Source of the DNA: Stutzerimonas stutzeri
Lineage (GTDB): Bacteria; Pseudomonadota; Gammaproteobacteria; Pseudomonadales; Pseudomonadaceae
Assembly (NCBI RefSeq): GCF_015291885.1
Contig: NZ_CP036186.1
Coordinates: forward strand, 1,935,001 to 1,999,000
Reading direction: 5' to 3'
Length of the DNA: 64,000 nucleotides
Below are positions 45,875-56,262 of the stretch, in pieces. The notes beneath the pieces are model-generated. The model did no database searches. It was given only the letters and a program-made list of their open reading frames with translations, and had not been told where the DNA came from. The translations under genes and the position numbers were made by a program. Within the stretch, counting starts at the first letter, position 1. Every line of letters starts with the position of its first letter.

Positions 45875-48478
45875 ATGGGTAAATCGCTGGTCATCGTGGA
45901 ATCACCGGCCAAGGCCAAGACAATCAACAAGTATTTGGGTAACCAGTACGTGGTGAAGTCGAGTATCGGCCATATCCGCGACCTTCCCACCAGCGGTTCT
46001 GCCAACAAGGAGCCGGTCAAGCGCGGCAAGGCCGCGGCCGCCGAGGCGCCAGCGTTGTCGCCGAAGGAGAAGGCCAAGCGGCAGCTCGTCACGCGTATGG
46101 GCGTCGACCCGGAGCACGGCTGGAAGGCCAAGTACGAGATCCTGCCGGGCAAGGAAAAGGTCATCGAGGAACTGCGTCGTCTGGCCAAGGAAGCCGACAC
46201 CATCTATCTCGCGACTGACTTGGATAGAGAGGGGGAGGCCATCGCCTGGCACCTGCGCGAATCGATTGGCGGTGATGACAGCCGCTACAAGCGCGTGGTG
46301 TTCAACGAGATCACCAAGAAGGCGATTCAGGAGGCGTTCTCCAAGCCTGGTGAGCTCGATCTGAACCGGGTCAACGCGCAGCAGGCGCGTCGTTTCCTTG
46401 ATCGTGTGGTCGGCTACATGGTGTCGCCGCTGCTGTGGGCGAAGATCGCCCGCGGTCTGTCTGCCGGTCGCGTGCAGTCGGTGGCGGTGAAGCTGGTTGT
46501 CGAGCGCGAACGCGAGATCCGTGCTTTCGTTCCGGAAGAATACTGGGAAGTACACGCGGACCTGGCGAATGCTCAGCAGGCCAAGGTGCGCTTTGAGGTC
46601 GCGCGTGAAAACGGCGAAGCCTTCAAGCCGCTCAACGAAGCGCAAGCCACTGCTGCACTGGATAAGCTCAAGGGCGCGCAGTACAGCGTCAGCAAACGCG
46701 AAGACAAACCGACCAGCAGCAAGCCCTCGGCCCCCTTCATCACTTCGACCCTGCAGCAGGCGGCGAGCAATCGCCTCGGCTTCGGCGTGAAGAAGACCAT
46801 GATGATGGCTCAGCGCCTGTACGAAGCCGGTTACATCACCTACATGCGTACCGACTCGACCAACCTCTCCGCTGATGCGGTCGGCATGGTGCGCGGTTTC
46901 ATCGAAAGCGAGTTCGGTGACAAGTATTTGCCGGAGAAGCCGAACGTCTATTCGAGCAAGGAGGGCGCCCAGGAGGCGCATGAGGCGATTCGCCCATCTG
47001 ACGTCAACATGCGGCCGACCCAGCTGTCAGGCATGGAGCGTGATGCCGAGCGCCTCTATGAGCTGATCTGGCGCCAGTTCGTTGCCTGCCAGATGCCACC
47101 GGCACAGTACCTGTCCACCAGCGTGACCGTCGCTGCCGGCAATTTCGAGTTGCGCGCCAAGGGCCGCATCCTGAAGTTCGACGGCTACACCAAGGTCATG
47201 CCGCAGCAGAGCAAGGCCGGTGAGGATGACGTGTTGCCGGAGATGAACAAGGGCGACGACATGAAGCTGCTCAAGCTCGACCCGAGCCAGCACTTCACCA
47301 AGCCGCCGGCGCGCTACTCCGAAGCCAGCCTGGTCAAGGAGATGGAGAAGCGCGGTATCGGCCGGCCGTCCACCTACGCCGCGATCATTTCGACGATCCA
47401 GGACCGCGGCTACGTCTCGCTGCACAACCGCCGTTTCTATTCGGAGAAGATGGGTGACATCGTCACTGAGCGTCTGTCCGAGAGCTTCAACAATCTGATG
47501 GATTACGGCTTCACTGCCGGCATGGAAGAGCATCTCGACGACGTAGCCCAGGGCGAGCGCGACTGGAAGCACGTGCTGGACGAGTTCTACGGTGACTTCC
47601 GCAAGAAGCTCGAGGTTGCCGAAGCCAGCGAGAACGGCATGCGTGCCAACCAGCCGACCCTGACCGATATCCCCTGCAAGGTCTGCGGTCGGCCGATGAT
47701 GATCCGTACCGCTTCCACCGGCGTGTTCCTTGGCTGCTCCGGCTACAGCCTGCCGCCGAAGGAGCGCTGCAAGTCGACGGTCAACCTGATCCCAGGTGAC
47801 GAGATCGCGGCCGATGACGAGGGCGAGTCCGAATCCCGCGTGCTGCTTGGCAAGCACCGCTGTCCGATCTGCAGCACCGCGATGGATGCCTATCTGCTCG
47901 ACGAGACGCAGAAGCTGCATATCTGCGGCAACAACCCGGATTGCTCCGGTTACGAGATCGAGAAGGGCCAGTACCGCATCAAGGGCTATGAAGGTCCCAG
48001 CCTGGAATGCGACAAGTGCGGCAGCGAGATGCAGCTCAAGACCGGCCGTTTCGGCAAGTTTTTCGGTTGCACCAATGCCGAGTGCAAGAACACCCGCAAG
48101 CTGCTGAAGAACGGTGAGGCCGCGCCGCCGAAGATGGATGCGGTGAAGATGCCCGAGCTCAAGTGCGAAAAGGTCGATGACACCTACGTGCTGCGTGACG
48201 GCGCTTCCGGGCTGTTCCTGGCTGCCAGTCAGTTCCCGAAGAATCGCGAAACCCGCGCGCCCCTGGTGCGTGAGCTGATTCCGCACAAGGACGAGATCGA
48301 TCCCAAGTACCACTTCCTGCTCGATGCGCCGCAGAAAGATCCGGAAGGCCGCTTTGCGGTCATCCGCTTCAGCCGCAAGACCAAGGAGCAGTATGTGCAG
48401 ACCGAAGTGGACGGCAAGCCGACCGGCTGGAAGGCGTTCTACGACGGCGGCAAGTGGAAGGTCGAAGACAAGCGCTGA
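45875..48478 (+). CDS. topA: DNA topoisomerase I
   Basis: This is an 867-residue type IA topoisomerase that relaxes negative supercoils. The Toprim domain starts at once ([18 protein letters not shown]) with the acidic triad in [15 protein letters not shown]. The active-site Tyr is in [13 protein letters not shown] near residue 316. Three C-terminal zinc ribbons follow (CKVCGRPM with [20 protein letters not shown] with CTNAEC), then a basic tail. Length and layout are normal for Pseudomonas TopA. It has its own promoter region of 289 nt and ends at a perfect 12-bp hairpin. Confidence 0.97.
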   Translation: MGKSLVIVESPAKAKTINKYLGNQYVVKSSIGHIRDLPTSGSANKEPVKRGKAAAAEAPALSPKEKAKRQLVTRMGVDPEHGWKAKYEILPGKEKVIEELRRLAKEADTIYLATDLDREGEAIAWHLRESIGGDDSRYKRVVFNEITKKAIQEAFSKPGELDLNRVNAQQARRFLDRVVGYMVSPLLWAKIARGLSAGRVQSVAVKLVVEREREIRAFVPEEYWEVHADLANAQQAKVRFEVARENGEAFKPLNEAQATAALDKLKGAQYSVSKREDKPTSSKPSAPFITSTLQQAASNRLGFGVKKTMMMAQRLYEAGYITYMRTDSTNLSADAVGMVRGFIESEFGDKYLPEKPNVYSSKEGAQEAHEAIRPSDVNMRPTQLSGMERDAERLYELIWRQFVACQMPPAQYLSTSVTVAAGNFELRAKGRILKFDGYTKVMPQQSKAGEDDVLPEMNKGDDMKLLKLDPSQHFTKPPARYSEASLVKEMEKRGIGRPSTYAAIISTIQDRGYVSLHNRRFYSEKMGDIVTERLSESFNNLMDYGFTAGMEEHLDDVAQGERDWKHVLDEFYGDFRKKLEVAEASENGMRANQPTLTDIPCKVCGRPMMIRTASTGVFLGCSGYSLPPKERCKSTVNLIPGDEIAADDEGESESRVLLGKHRCPICSTAMDAYLLDETQKLHICGNNPDCSGYEIEKGQYRIKGYEGPSLECDKCGSEMQLKTGRFGKFFGCTNAECKNTRKLLKNGEAAPPKMDAVKMPELKCEKVDDTYVLRDGASGLFLAASQFPKNRETRAPLVRELIPHKDEIDPKYHFLLDAPQKDPEGRFAVIRFSRKTKEQYVQTEVDGKPTGWKAFYDGGKWKVEDKR

Positions 48479-48529
48479 TTTCGCTGCGGTCGACCACTCA
48501 GCGGGTCGGCCGGAAGGCGCGCGTTCTTC

Positions 48530-48558
48530 AGATCGGCTGACGCTTCGTCAGCCGATCT
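48530..48558 (+). terminator. Perfect hairpin after topA
   Basis: AGATCGGCTGAC and GTCAGCCGATCT pair over 12 bp around a GCTTC loop. There is no T-run after it, so it may be a weak or Rho-assisted terminator or a 3'-end stabiliser. Confidence 0.6.
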
Positions 48559-48614
48559 GGTGCGGCAACCTGTGAAGGTCCATTCTCTGTTCATCTTCTT
48601 TCGGAAGGCATGCC

Positions 48615-49133
48615 ATGGCTCACGAGCTCTACACGCGCACCAATCAGAAGATCTTCTTCGCCGGCTTGTCACTGGAAAGCTGGCGCAAGGCCGAAGAGTC
48701 TGCCTCGATGAATTCTCAAGGCATGATTCAGGCTGAGCGCGAGGCTTGCCTGTTCCACCTCTACGGTGCCTTGCTTGGGCTGTGCCATGAAATCGCTGGT
48801 TACTACCGATCGCCCGGTGCGGATGCGCCGATGGTCGAGGCGTTTCTAACCCGTAGCGTGCTCGAGGCTGCCCCGAGCCCGGAACTCGCCGAATTGCTGG
48901 AGTTGTCGGAGCAGCCAAGCACCTGGCTCGGACAGTTGCTTGCTGCCTACAAGCAGCTTTTCCAGCCGCCACGCGCTCCTGCCAAGGCCAAGACCGATCC
49001 GCGGCAGCCGCTGATCGAGGCAGTCAGTGTCGAGGATGAAGTGCCGCCGCTGTCGCGTGTCGAGCTGGAAGCCTGGCGACAGAACCTCAAAGGCCTGGCG
49101 TTGCGTTTTCGTGAGTCGCTCACCGAGTGGTGA
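48615..49133 (+). CDS. DUF6586 family protein
   Basis: This is a 172-residue helical cytoplasmic protein found after topA in Pseudomonas (PA3010 equivalent). It starts MAHELYTRTNQKIFFAGLSL and is rich in Ala, Leu and Glu. The middle (about 120-150) is a charged, Pro-rich linker. No catalytic motif is visible. The function is unknown. Confidence 0.85.
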   Translation: MAHELYTRTNQKIFFAGLSLESWRKAEESASMNSQGMIQAEREACLFHLYGALLGLCHEIAGYYRSPGADAPMVEAFLTRSVLEAAPSPELAELLELSEQPSTWLGQLLAAYKQLFQPPRAPAKAKTDPRQPLIEAVSVEDEVPPLSRVELEAWRQNLKGLALRFRESLTEW

Positions 49134-49150
49134 CAGCGGGTGCCGCGGTA

Positions 49151-49990
49151 TCAGCTGCGGTGCCTGATGCTCAGGACCATGGCGATGCCGCCGAGAATCG
49201 CCGCGCCTGAGATAATCAGCGTTGCCGTTAGCGCTTCATTCAGCAGCACAGCCCCGGCAATGGCGGTGAGTAGCGGAACGCTGAGCTGCACGCTCGCCGC
49301 CTGTATTGCCACAAGACCGGGCAGCGCTGCGTACCAGATGGCATAGCCGACGCCAGATGTCAGCGCCCCGGAGAGCAGGGCGTACATGATTCCTGGCGCA
49401 TCCCATTGCTGCTGGCCAAGCATCACCAGACAAAGCACTGCAGCGAATGGCACGGCCTTGATGAAATTGCCCGCAGTTGCTGCCAGAGGATTGCTCGCGC
49501 CCCGTCCGCGCAGCGAATAGATGCCCCAGGCAACACCGGACAGCAGCATGAGCAGTGCCCCATCCAATGCTGGTGCACGGCTTCCCGGCAGTAGCAGGAT
49601 CAGCAACCCACTCAACGCCAGCAGCAAACCGCCAATCTGCCCGCCGCTGAAGCGCTCGCCGCGCAGCAAGCCCCACGCAAGCATGCTCAACTGCACTGCG
49701 CCGAATAGCAGCAGGGCGCCCGCTCCGGCATCCAGATTGATATAGGCATAGGAAAAACTGGCCGCGTAGACGAACAGCGCCAGGGCGCTCAACCAGTCGC
49801 CGCCTGCTGATTGTCTGGTCTTGCCGATCTGTAACAGAAGCCAGAGCGTGAGTGCTCCAGCAAGGATCCGTAGACCGGTAAAACTGGCAGGGTCGATGGC
49901 GGTGTCCCGTAAGGCGATACGGCAAAGTATGGAATTGCCAGCGAAGGCCAGCATGGCCAGAGCGGTAAGCAGAAGTATGCGAGTGGTCAT
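49151..49990 (-). CDS. DMT superfamily (EamA) transporter
   Basis: This is a 279-residue membrane protein with about ten hydrophobic helices in two EamA repeats (residues 1-135 and 140-279). The start at 49990 has AAGGA upstream; 11 more residues are possible but hydrophilic. Family members export small metabolites or amino acids; no substrate can be told here. The gene is not part of the topA-lexA block in P. aeruginosa as I recall it, so it may be an insertion into conserved order. It is convergent with the DUF6586 gene. Confidence 0.87.
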   Translation of the reverse strand: MTTRILLLTALAMLAFAGNSILCRIALRDTAIDPASFTGLRILAGALTLWLLLQIGKTRQSAGGDWLSALALFVYAASFSYAYINLDAGAGALLLFGAVQLSMLAWGLLRGERFSGGQIGGLLLALSGLLILLLPGSRAPALDGALLMLLSGVAWGIYSLRGRGASNPLAATAGNFIKAVPFAAVLCLVMLGQQQWDAPGIMYALLSGALTSGVGYAIWYAALPGLVAIQAASVQLSVPLLTAIAGAVLLNEALTATLIISGAAILGGIAMVLSIRHRS

Positions 49991-50205
49991 GCGCAAGTCC
50001 TTATTGCGAGGCACGGCGTGCACGCGCTTTTTTCAGCGCATGCTACGTGGCACTGCCTCATGTGCGTACCGTTTTCTGGAAGTGGATGGTTTGATTGCGC
50101 TCGCAGTGCATGCGTCGATGGGCTGCATCGGTTCTGCGACTCAGCAAAGGCTGCCCAGAGACTGGTCGGCTGTTACAATGACGGCCTTTCACGCGGAGCT
50201 GATCC

Positions 50206-50442
50206 ATGCCTACATCTTTTCTGGAAATCGTCGAGCTACCGGACGGGCGCATCGTGCTTCGTCGTGCCGAGGACGAAGAGGTGCTGGTCACGTTGGATTT
50301 CTCCAGCGATGCCAAGGCGTTCCTGCAGGGGCAGCACGTCGAGATCGCCAGAGCGATGTTCAACGTCGGCGTTCAGATGGCTGGTCGCATGTCGGAAGGT
50401 GATTTTGAGCGTGACGATGACGAGCCGCGCGTTCTGCACTGA
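50206..50442 (+). CDS. Conserved small Pseudomonas protein (PA3009-like)
   Basis: This is a 78-residue acidic protein starting MPTSFLEIVELPDGRIVLRR. It has no membrane segment or known motif. The neighbour order (topA, DUF6586, this gene, sulA, lexA) is conserved in Pseudomonas, which supports it being real. It faces sulA. The function is unknown. Confidence 0.82.
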   Translation: MPTSFLEIVELPDGRIVLRRAEDEEVLVTLDFSSDAKAFLQGQHVEIARAMFNVGVQMAGRMSEGDFERDDDEPRVLH

Positions 50443-50516
50443 GCGTGCTGGAACTCGTGCGCAGTACCGTCAGGACCCCATAAGCGATGTAACGGCACTT
50501 CCTTGTGCTCTGTCGC

Positions 50517-50993
50517 TCAGCATCCCAGGCGAATATTCAAGCTCTGCGCATCGCCCAGGCTCGCTGCAGCACGGAGTTTGCTACGGGTCGCACCATTGAG
50601 CTGATCAAACCAACTGACCACGGTATGGCTGCAGCCTGAAGCCAGGGCCTTGCAGGCAAGCTCCAGCGCACCTTCCGCGTCGCGTGGTTGCAGCAGGATG
50701 ATCCGTTCGCGATTCAGGCCGCATTTACGCAGCCAATTCTGCGAGAGGAAAGCGGGCGGAGCGATAAGCGTCAGCCACCGACTGTCTGTCGCATCACCGA
50801 GTTCACGCAGGACTGGAGCGAGCAACAGGTGGCAGTGTTCGCTGCTGCCGCTCAGGCTCAACTCGCTCAGGTGTTCCTTTTCCTGCTCGGGCTTGGTGCG
50901 TGGTTTAAGACTGCCGAACGGCGCCAGGCTTTGCGCTATGACGCCGTCGAACAATGAAAGTTGGGGCCGGGAAGTGCTGGTCTGGTACTGCAT
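50517..50993 (-). CDS. sulA: SOS cell-division inhibitor SulA
   Basis: This is a 158-residue SulA. It blocks FtsZ polymerisation during the SOS response so that cells do not divide with damaged DNA. The conserved core runs from about 65 (WLTLIAPP, then LRKCGLNRERIILLQP) to ALASGCSHTVVSWFD. The start at 50993 has AGGAG upstream; the longer frame reads into lexA. It is 11 nt after lexA on the same strand, so it is co-transcribed and controlled by the LexA boxes upstream of lexA. Confidence 0.9.
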   Translation of the reverse strand: MQYQTSTSRPQLSLFDGVIAQSLAPFGSLKPRTKPEQEKEHLSELSLSGSSEHCHLLLAPVLRELGDATDSRWLTLIAPPAFLSQNWLRKCGLNRERIILLQPRDAEGALELACKALASGCSHTVVSWFDQLNGATRSKLRAAASLGDAQSLNIRLGC

Positions 50994-51004
50994 GAACCTT
51001 CTCC

Positions 51005-51613
51005 TTAGCGGCGTATGACGCCGACACTCAAGCCTTCTATCACCAGTTCCTGCTGTTCGAGGTCCACCTCGATTGGCGCGAACTCGGGGTTCTCCGCCAA
51101 CAGCCAAATCTTCTTGCCGTCACGCTTGAAGCGTTTCACCGTGACTTCGTCGCCAATGCGAGCGACTACGATCTGGCCGTTGCGCGCTTCGCGGGTGGTG
51201 TGCACGGCGAGCAGGTCGCCGTCGAAGATGCCGACATCCTTCATGCTCATGCCATGCACGCGTAGCAGATAATCGGCACGCGGATGGAAAAAGCCTGGGC
51301 TGATCTGGCAGGATTCCTCGACATGTTGCTGCGCCAGAATCGGCGCGCCAGCTGCAACGCGGCCGATGATCGGCAGGCCATTCTCGGATGCGGCGGGTTC
51401 GAAGTCTGGAATACGTATCCCGCGGGACGCGCCGGGCGTCATCTCGATAGCACCTTTGCGGGCAAGGGCCTTGAGATGTTCTTCGGCAGCGTTGGGCGAC
51501 TTGAAGCCGAGTTCCTGAGCGATCTCTGCGCGAGTGGGCGGATACCCATTGTCTTCTAGGCAGCGCTTTATGAACGCGAGGATTTCCGTCTGGCGAGGCG
51601 TCAGCTTGATCAT
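51005..51613 (-). CDS. lexA: SOS repressor LexA
   Basis: This is a 202-residue repressor. The N-terminal winged helix (1-70) includes [20 protein letters not shown]. The self-cleavage site is Ala88-Gly89 in GRVAAGAP, and the catalytic dyad is Ser123 (HGMSMKD) and Lys160 (VTVKRFK). These match the E. coli positions shifted by four. It represses DNA repair genes and itself; RecA filaments trigger its cleavage. Two LexA boxes lie just upstream. It forms an operon with sulA. Confidence 0.98.
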   Translation of the reverse strand: MIKLTPRQTEILAFIKRCLEDNGYPPTRAEIAQELGFKSPNAAEEHLKALARKGAIEMTPGASRGIRIPDFEPAASENGLPIIGRVAAGAPILAQQHVEESCQISPGFFHPRADYLLRVHGMSMKDVGIFDGDLLAVHTTREARNGQIVVARIGDEVTVKRFKRDGKKIWLLAENPEFAPIEVDLEQQELVIEGLSVGVIRR

Positions 51614-51621
51614 GTCGGTCT

Positions 51622-51656
51622 CTGTTCTTTTATACAGTGACTGGGATTATATACAG
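51622..51656 (-). promoter_or_regulatory. Two LexA boxes controlling lexA-sulA
   Basis: The near box is CTGTTCTTTTATACAG at 51622-51637, a full CTGT-N8-ACAG. The far box is CTGGGATTATATACAG at 51641-51656, with one change. They are 3 nt apart and end 9-43 nt from the lexA start, the usual double operator of lexA genes, which gives autorepression and SOS induction. Confidence 0.93.
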
Positions 51657-51791
51657 TGATCAGGCCTTGGCAACGAATGTTTCGAGCGCGCAGTTACTCC
51701 GCCCCGCCGGCGACATGACGCGTCTGCGACAATGACGCTAGTGCCACAAGGCGTTTCGTGGTTGACTTGCCGGTCGGTGAAACGTAAGTTT

Positions 51792-51805
51792 CAAACAGTT
51801 GTTTG
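51792..51805 (+). promoter_or_regulatory. PsrA operator upstream of psrA
   Basis: CAAAC-AGTT-GTTTG is a perfect inverted repeat that fits the known PsrA site (G/C)AAAC-N2-4-GTTTG(C/G). It ends 15 nt before the psrA start, so PsrA should repress its own gene. Confidence 0.9.
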
Positions 51806-51820
51806 TCTTTCGGAGGGGGC

Positions 51821-52528
51821 ATGGCGCAGTCGGAAACAGTTGAGCGCATTCTTGATGCAGCGGAACAGCTGTTCGCGGAAAAAGGCTTCGCCGAAACCTC
51901 GCTTCGCCTGATTACCAGCAAAGCTGGGGTCAACCTGGCTGCGGTGAACTATCATTTCGGTTCGAAGAAGGCTCTGATCCAGGCCGTTTTCTCGCGATTT
52001 CTCGGTCCATTCTGCGCCAGCCTTGAGCGCGAATTGGATAGGCGTGAGGCGTTAACCGATAAAAAGGACACGCTCGAAGAGTTGCTGGAGATTCTTGTCG
52101 AGCAAGCCTTGGCGGTGAAACCGCGTAGCGGCGATGATCTCTCTATCTTCATGCGCCTTTTGGGTCTTTCTTTCAGCCAGAGTCAGGGCCATTTGCGACG
52201 TTATCTGGAAGACATGTACGGCAAAGTGTTCCGCCGCTACATGCTCAAGGTGCATGACGCAGCCCCGGCCATTCCACCTATCGAACTGTTCTGGCGCGTG
52301 CATTTCATGCTGGGGGCCGCGGCATTCAGTATGTCCGGTATCAAAGCGCTGCGCGCGATTTCCGAGAACGACTTCGGCGTCAGAACATCGATCGAACAGG
52401 TCATGCGCATGATGGTGCCGTTTCTCGCAGCGGGTATGCGCGCCGACAGTGGTATCGATGACACGGCGCTGGCCGCGGCTTTACCGATCGGGCGGCGTAA
52501 CGCGGTGGCCATTCCGGCAAAGGCTTGA
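51821..52528 (+). CDS. psrA: TetR-family regulator PsrA
   Basis: This is a 235-residue TetR protein. The N-terminal helix-turn-helix (about 8-55) reads AEQLFAEKGFAETSLRLITS and AVNYHFGSKKAL. In Pseudomonas PsrA senses long-chain fatty acids, represses the beta-oxidation genes and itself, and activates rpoS. The start at 51821 has GGAGG 5 nt upstream and lies just after its own operator. fadBA, the expected target, is nearby at 41877-45218. Confidence 0.94.
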   Translation: MAQSETVERILDAAEQLFAEKGFAETSLRLITSKAGVNLAAVNYHFGSKKALIQAVFSRFLGPFCASLERELDRREALTDKKDTLEELLEILVEQALAVKPRSGDDLSIFMRLLGLSFSQSQGHLRRYLEDMYGKVFRRYMLKVHDAAPAIPPIELFWRVHFMLGAAAFSMSGIKALRAISENDFGVRTSIEQVMRMMVPFLAAGMRADSGIDDTALAAALPIGRRNAVAIPAKA

Positions 52529-52567
52529 TCTACAAGCCTGCCGGCTGATCGGCTAAGCTAGCCGCCC

Positions 52568-53092
52568 ATGGTATCTCTCGATCTTCTGCATATCTCTATT
52601 GCTGATCAGCAACTCTACGGTTTCGCTGGCGGGCGGCTATGCCTGCGTTTTCCTGTTTCCACCGGACGCAACGGCGTCGGTGAGCAGAATGGCTCTGGCT
52701 GCACGCCACGTGGCATGCATCAGGTGCGTGCGCGAATCGGTGACGGCCTGCCTGCGGGAGCGGTTTTGCGAGGGCGGCGCTGGACCGGCGAAGTTTGGTC
52801 TGCGGCCCTTCACGGTAGCTTTCCTGGGCGAGATTGGATCCTGACTCGTATCCTCTGGCTCAGTGGATGTGAGGCGGGTGTCAATCGAATGGGGGCGGTC
52901 GATACGTTCCGCCGTTACATCTACATTCACGGCACTCCTGATTGCGAGCCGATGGGCGTGCCTCTTTCTCACGGCTGCATTCGCATGCGCAACGCCGACC
53001 TGCTTCAACTCTTTCCATTGGTGCCGCCTCACTGTGCGGTGAGCATCGACGAGGCGTCCTGTCCGAACTGGGTCGCCGCCGAACTCGAATAA
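52568..53092 (+). CDS. YkuD-family L,D-carboxypeptidase or transpeptidase, cytoplasmic
   Basis: This is a 174-residue YkuD domain protein. The catalytic motif is HGTPDCEPMG (His121) followed by SHGCIRM (His135, Cys137, Arg139). There is no signal peptide or membrane anchor: the protein begins MVSLDLLHISIADQQLYGF, which is already the first strand of the domain. That sets it apart from periplasmic L,D-transpeptidases and fits the cytoplasmic YkuD enzymes (LdtK/ElsL type) that trim tetrapeptides in murein recycling. It is 15 nt before nagZ, another cytoplasmic recycling gene. The cytoplasmic role is inference. Confidence 0.82.
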   Translation: MVSLDLLHISIADQQLYGFAGGRLCLRFPVSTGRNGVGEQNGSGCTPRGMHQVRARIGDGLPAGAVLRGRRWTGEVWSAALHGSFPGRDWILTRILWLSGCEAGVNRMGAVDTFRRYIYIHGTPDCEPMGVPLSHGCIRMRNADLLQLFPLVPPHCAVSIDEASCPNWVAAELE

Positions 53093-53107
53093 GGATCCCT
53101 TCTGCCT

Positions 53108-54867
<1,760 letters not shown>

Positions 54868-55016
54868 CAGCTTGTTGCGCAGGTGCACCGCGGCACTGCT
54901 GCGTTCATCTGAAACAACGTTGTCATATTGCGGCATGAGACTGGTATTTTTTGCGGCGGACACCATTGCGGCAAGCATGCCGCTTGCTACACTTGACCGT
55001 CCTTTGGAGTACCGGA

Positions 55017-55514
55017 ATGTTTTGCCAGGCACACACAATAAGAATTCTTAGAACGGTCGTGTTGCTGACGCTGCTTGGCGGCATGGCCGGTTGTTCGACC
55101 TGGTTCTCAGGGAATTTCAAGGATCCCAAGGTCGAGCTCACCAAAGTCGATATCATCAAGGCAAGGTTGCTCGAGCAGCAGTTCATGCTGCGCTTTCGTA
55201 TCGACAATCCCAATGATCGTAGCCTGCCAGTTCGCGGGCTCATCTATACCGTTCATCTCAACGATGTAGAGCTGGCCAGCGGCGAGTCCAGTGGCTGGCT
55301 GACGGTGCCGGCCAATAGTTTCGAATACTACGAGGTTCCGGTGCATACCAACCTGTGGCGGCACATGAAGTACATTGTGCGACTGCTGGAGAAGCCTGAT
55401 CGCCCGATCAGCTATCGCCTGGCCGGCGAGCTCAAGACTGGTTTGATGGCGGGGCGGCGCGTGCACATTTCCACAGATGGCGAGATAATCCCGGGCAACT
55501 TTATTCCGGAGTAG
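55017..55514 (+). CDS. LEA14-like lipoprotein
   Basis: This is a 165-residue protein. A signal sequence with lipobox ends in GGMAGC (Cys26), so the product is a lipoprotein. The rest is a LEA type 2 (WHy) domain with [20 protein letters not shown] and [17 protein letters not shown]. These beta-sandwich proteins have been tied to stress tolerance, but the role here is unknown. The start at 55017 has GGAG 7 nt upstream. It is 7 nt before the SEC-C gene. Confidence 0.88.
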   Translation: MFCQAHTIRILRTVVLLTLLGGMAGCSTWFSGNFKDPKVELTKVDIIKARLLEQQFMLRFRIDNPNDRSLPVRGLIYTVHLNDVELASGESSGWLTVPANSFEYYEVPVHTNLWRHMKYIVRLLEKPDRPISYRLAGELKTGLMAGRRVHISTDGEIIPGNFIPE

Positions 55515-55521
55515 TACCCAG

Positions 55522-55716
55522 ATGAGTCAAGAACCCCACGTGCATGGTCCCGACTGCAATCACGATCACGATCACGGCCATGACCACCACCACGTCCACG
55601 GGCCGCATTGCAATCACAGCCATGAACCTGTGCGCAATCCGCTGAAGGACGTTGGTCGCAACGATCCTTGCCCTTGTGGCAGCCAGCAGAAGTACAAGAA
55701 ATGCCACGGCGCTTGA
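55522..55716 (+). CDS. His-rich SEC-C motif protein
   Basis: This is a 64-residue protein. The first 35 residues are rich in His, with two HGPxCNH blocks ([10 protein letters not shown] and [10 protein letters not shown]). The C-terminus is a SEC-C zinc motif ([16 protein letters not shown]), the same as at the end of SecA. It probably binds metal ions; whether it buffers zinc or nickel or helps a partner protein is unknown. It lies between the LEA14-like and DUF2489 genes, 7-8 nt from each, so it is part of a small operon. Confidence 0.9.
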   Translation: MSQEPHVHGPDCNHDHDHGHDHHHVHGPHCNHSHEPVRNPLKDVGRNDPCPCGSQQKYKKCHGA

Positions 55717-55723
55717 GCCTGTC

Positions 55724-56185
55724 ATGACCTTGGCTCTCGGTCTGCTCGTCGTCGCCGCGTTGCTTATTGCTGCGTTAGGCGGTTATGCGCTCTATCTCTG
55801 GCGCCGTGTATGGCGCAATGAGCATCAGCAGGTGGAGGCCCGGGCGAAGCAGCAGGCGGCGCTGGCAGAGGATCTGCGTATACTTGCCAGCTGCCTGCTG
55901 GACGGACAGTTGCCGCTCATTGAAGGCGCCATTCGAATCAAAGTGCTGCTCGACAATTATGACGTGGCGCTGGGGCAGCATCCCCGTTGCCAGGTATTCC
56001 AGCAGCTATTCGAGGCCACTGAGCAAGTGCCGACCCATGCCGCCTGGAAGGCGCTGGACAAGCATGAGCGGCGCCGGCACGAGGCGCAGTTCAGCGCGCT
56101 GGAGTTGCAACACAAGGCCGAGGCACGGCGTTCGGCGCGTTGGCTGCTCGACGAAGCGTTGCCAAAATCGCGTGACGCGGCCTGA
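55724..56185 (+). CDS. DUF2489 family membrane protein
   Basis: This is a 153-residue protein with one N-terminal membrane helix (residues 3-27), then a soluble helical part. The sequence DGQLPLIEGAIRIKVLLDNYD, split across positions 66-86, is the family hallmark. The function is unknown. The start at 55724 follows the SEC-C gene stop by 7 nt; no good ribosome site is seen, so translation may be coupled. Confidence 0.83.
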   Translation: MTLALGLLVVAALLIAALGGYALYLWRRVWRNEHQQVEARAKQQAALAEDLRILASCLLDGQLPLIEGAIRIKVLLDNYDVALGQHPRCQVFQQLFEATEQVPTHAAWKALDKHERRRHEAQFSALELQHKAEARRSARWLLDEALPKSRDAA

Positions 56186-56262
56186 TAGACCGATCTTCTT
56201 CGCTGTACACCCTCTAAGCTGTTAGCACTCTTTTCTCTTGCAAGCTCGCACAGGAGTCCTAG

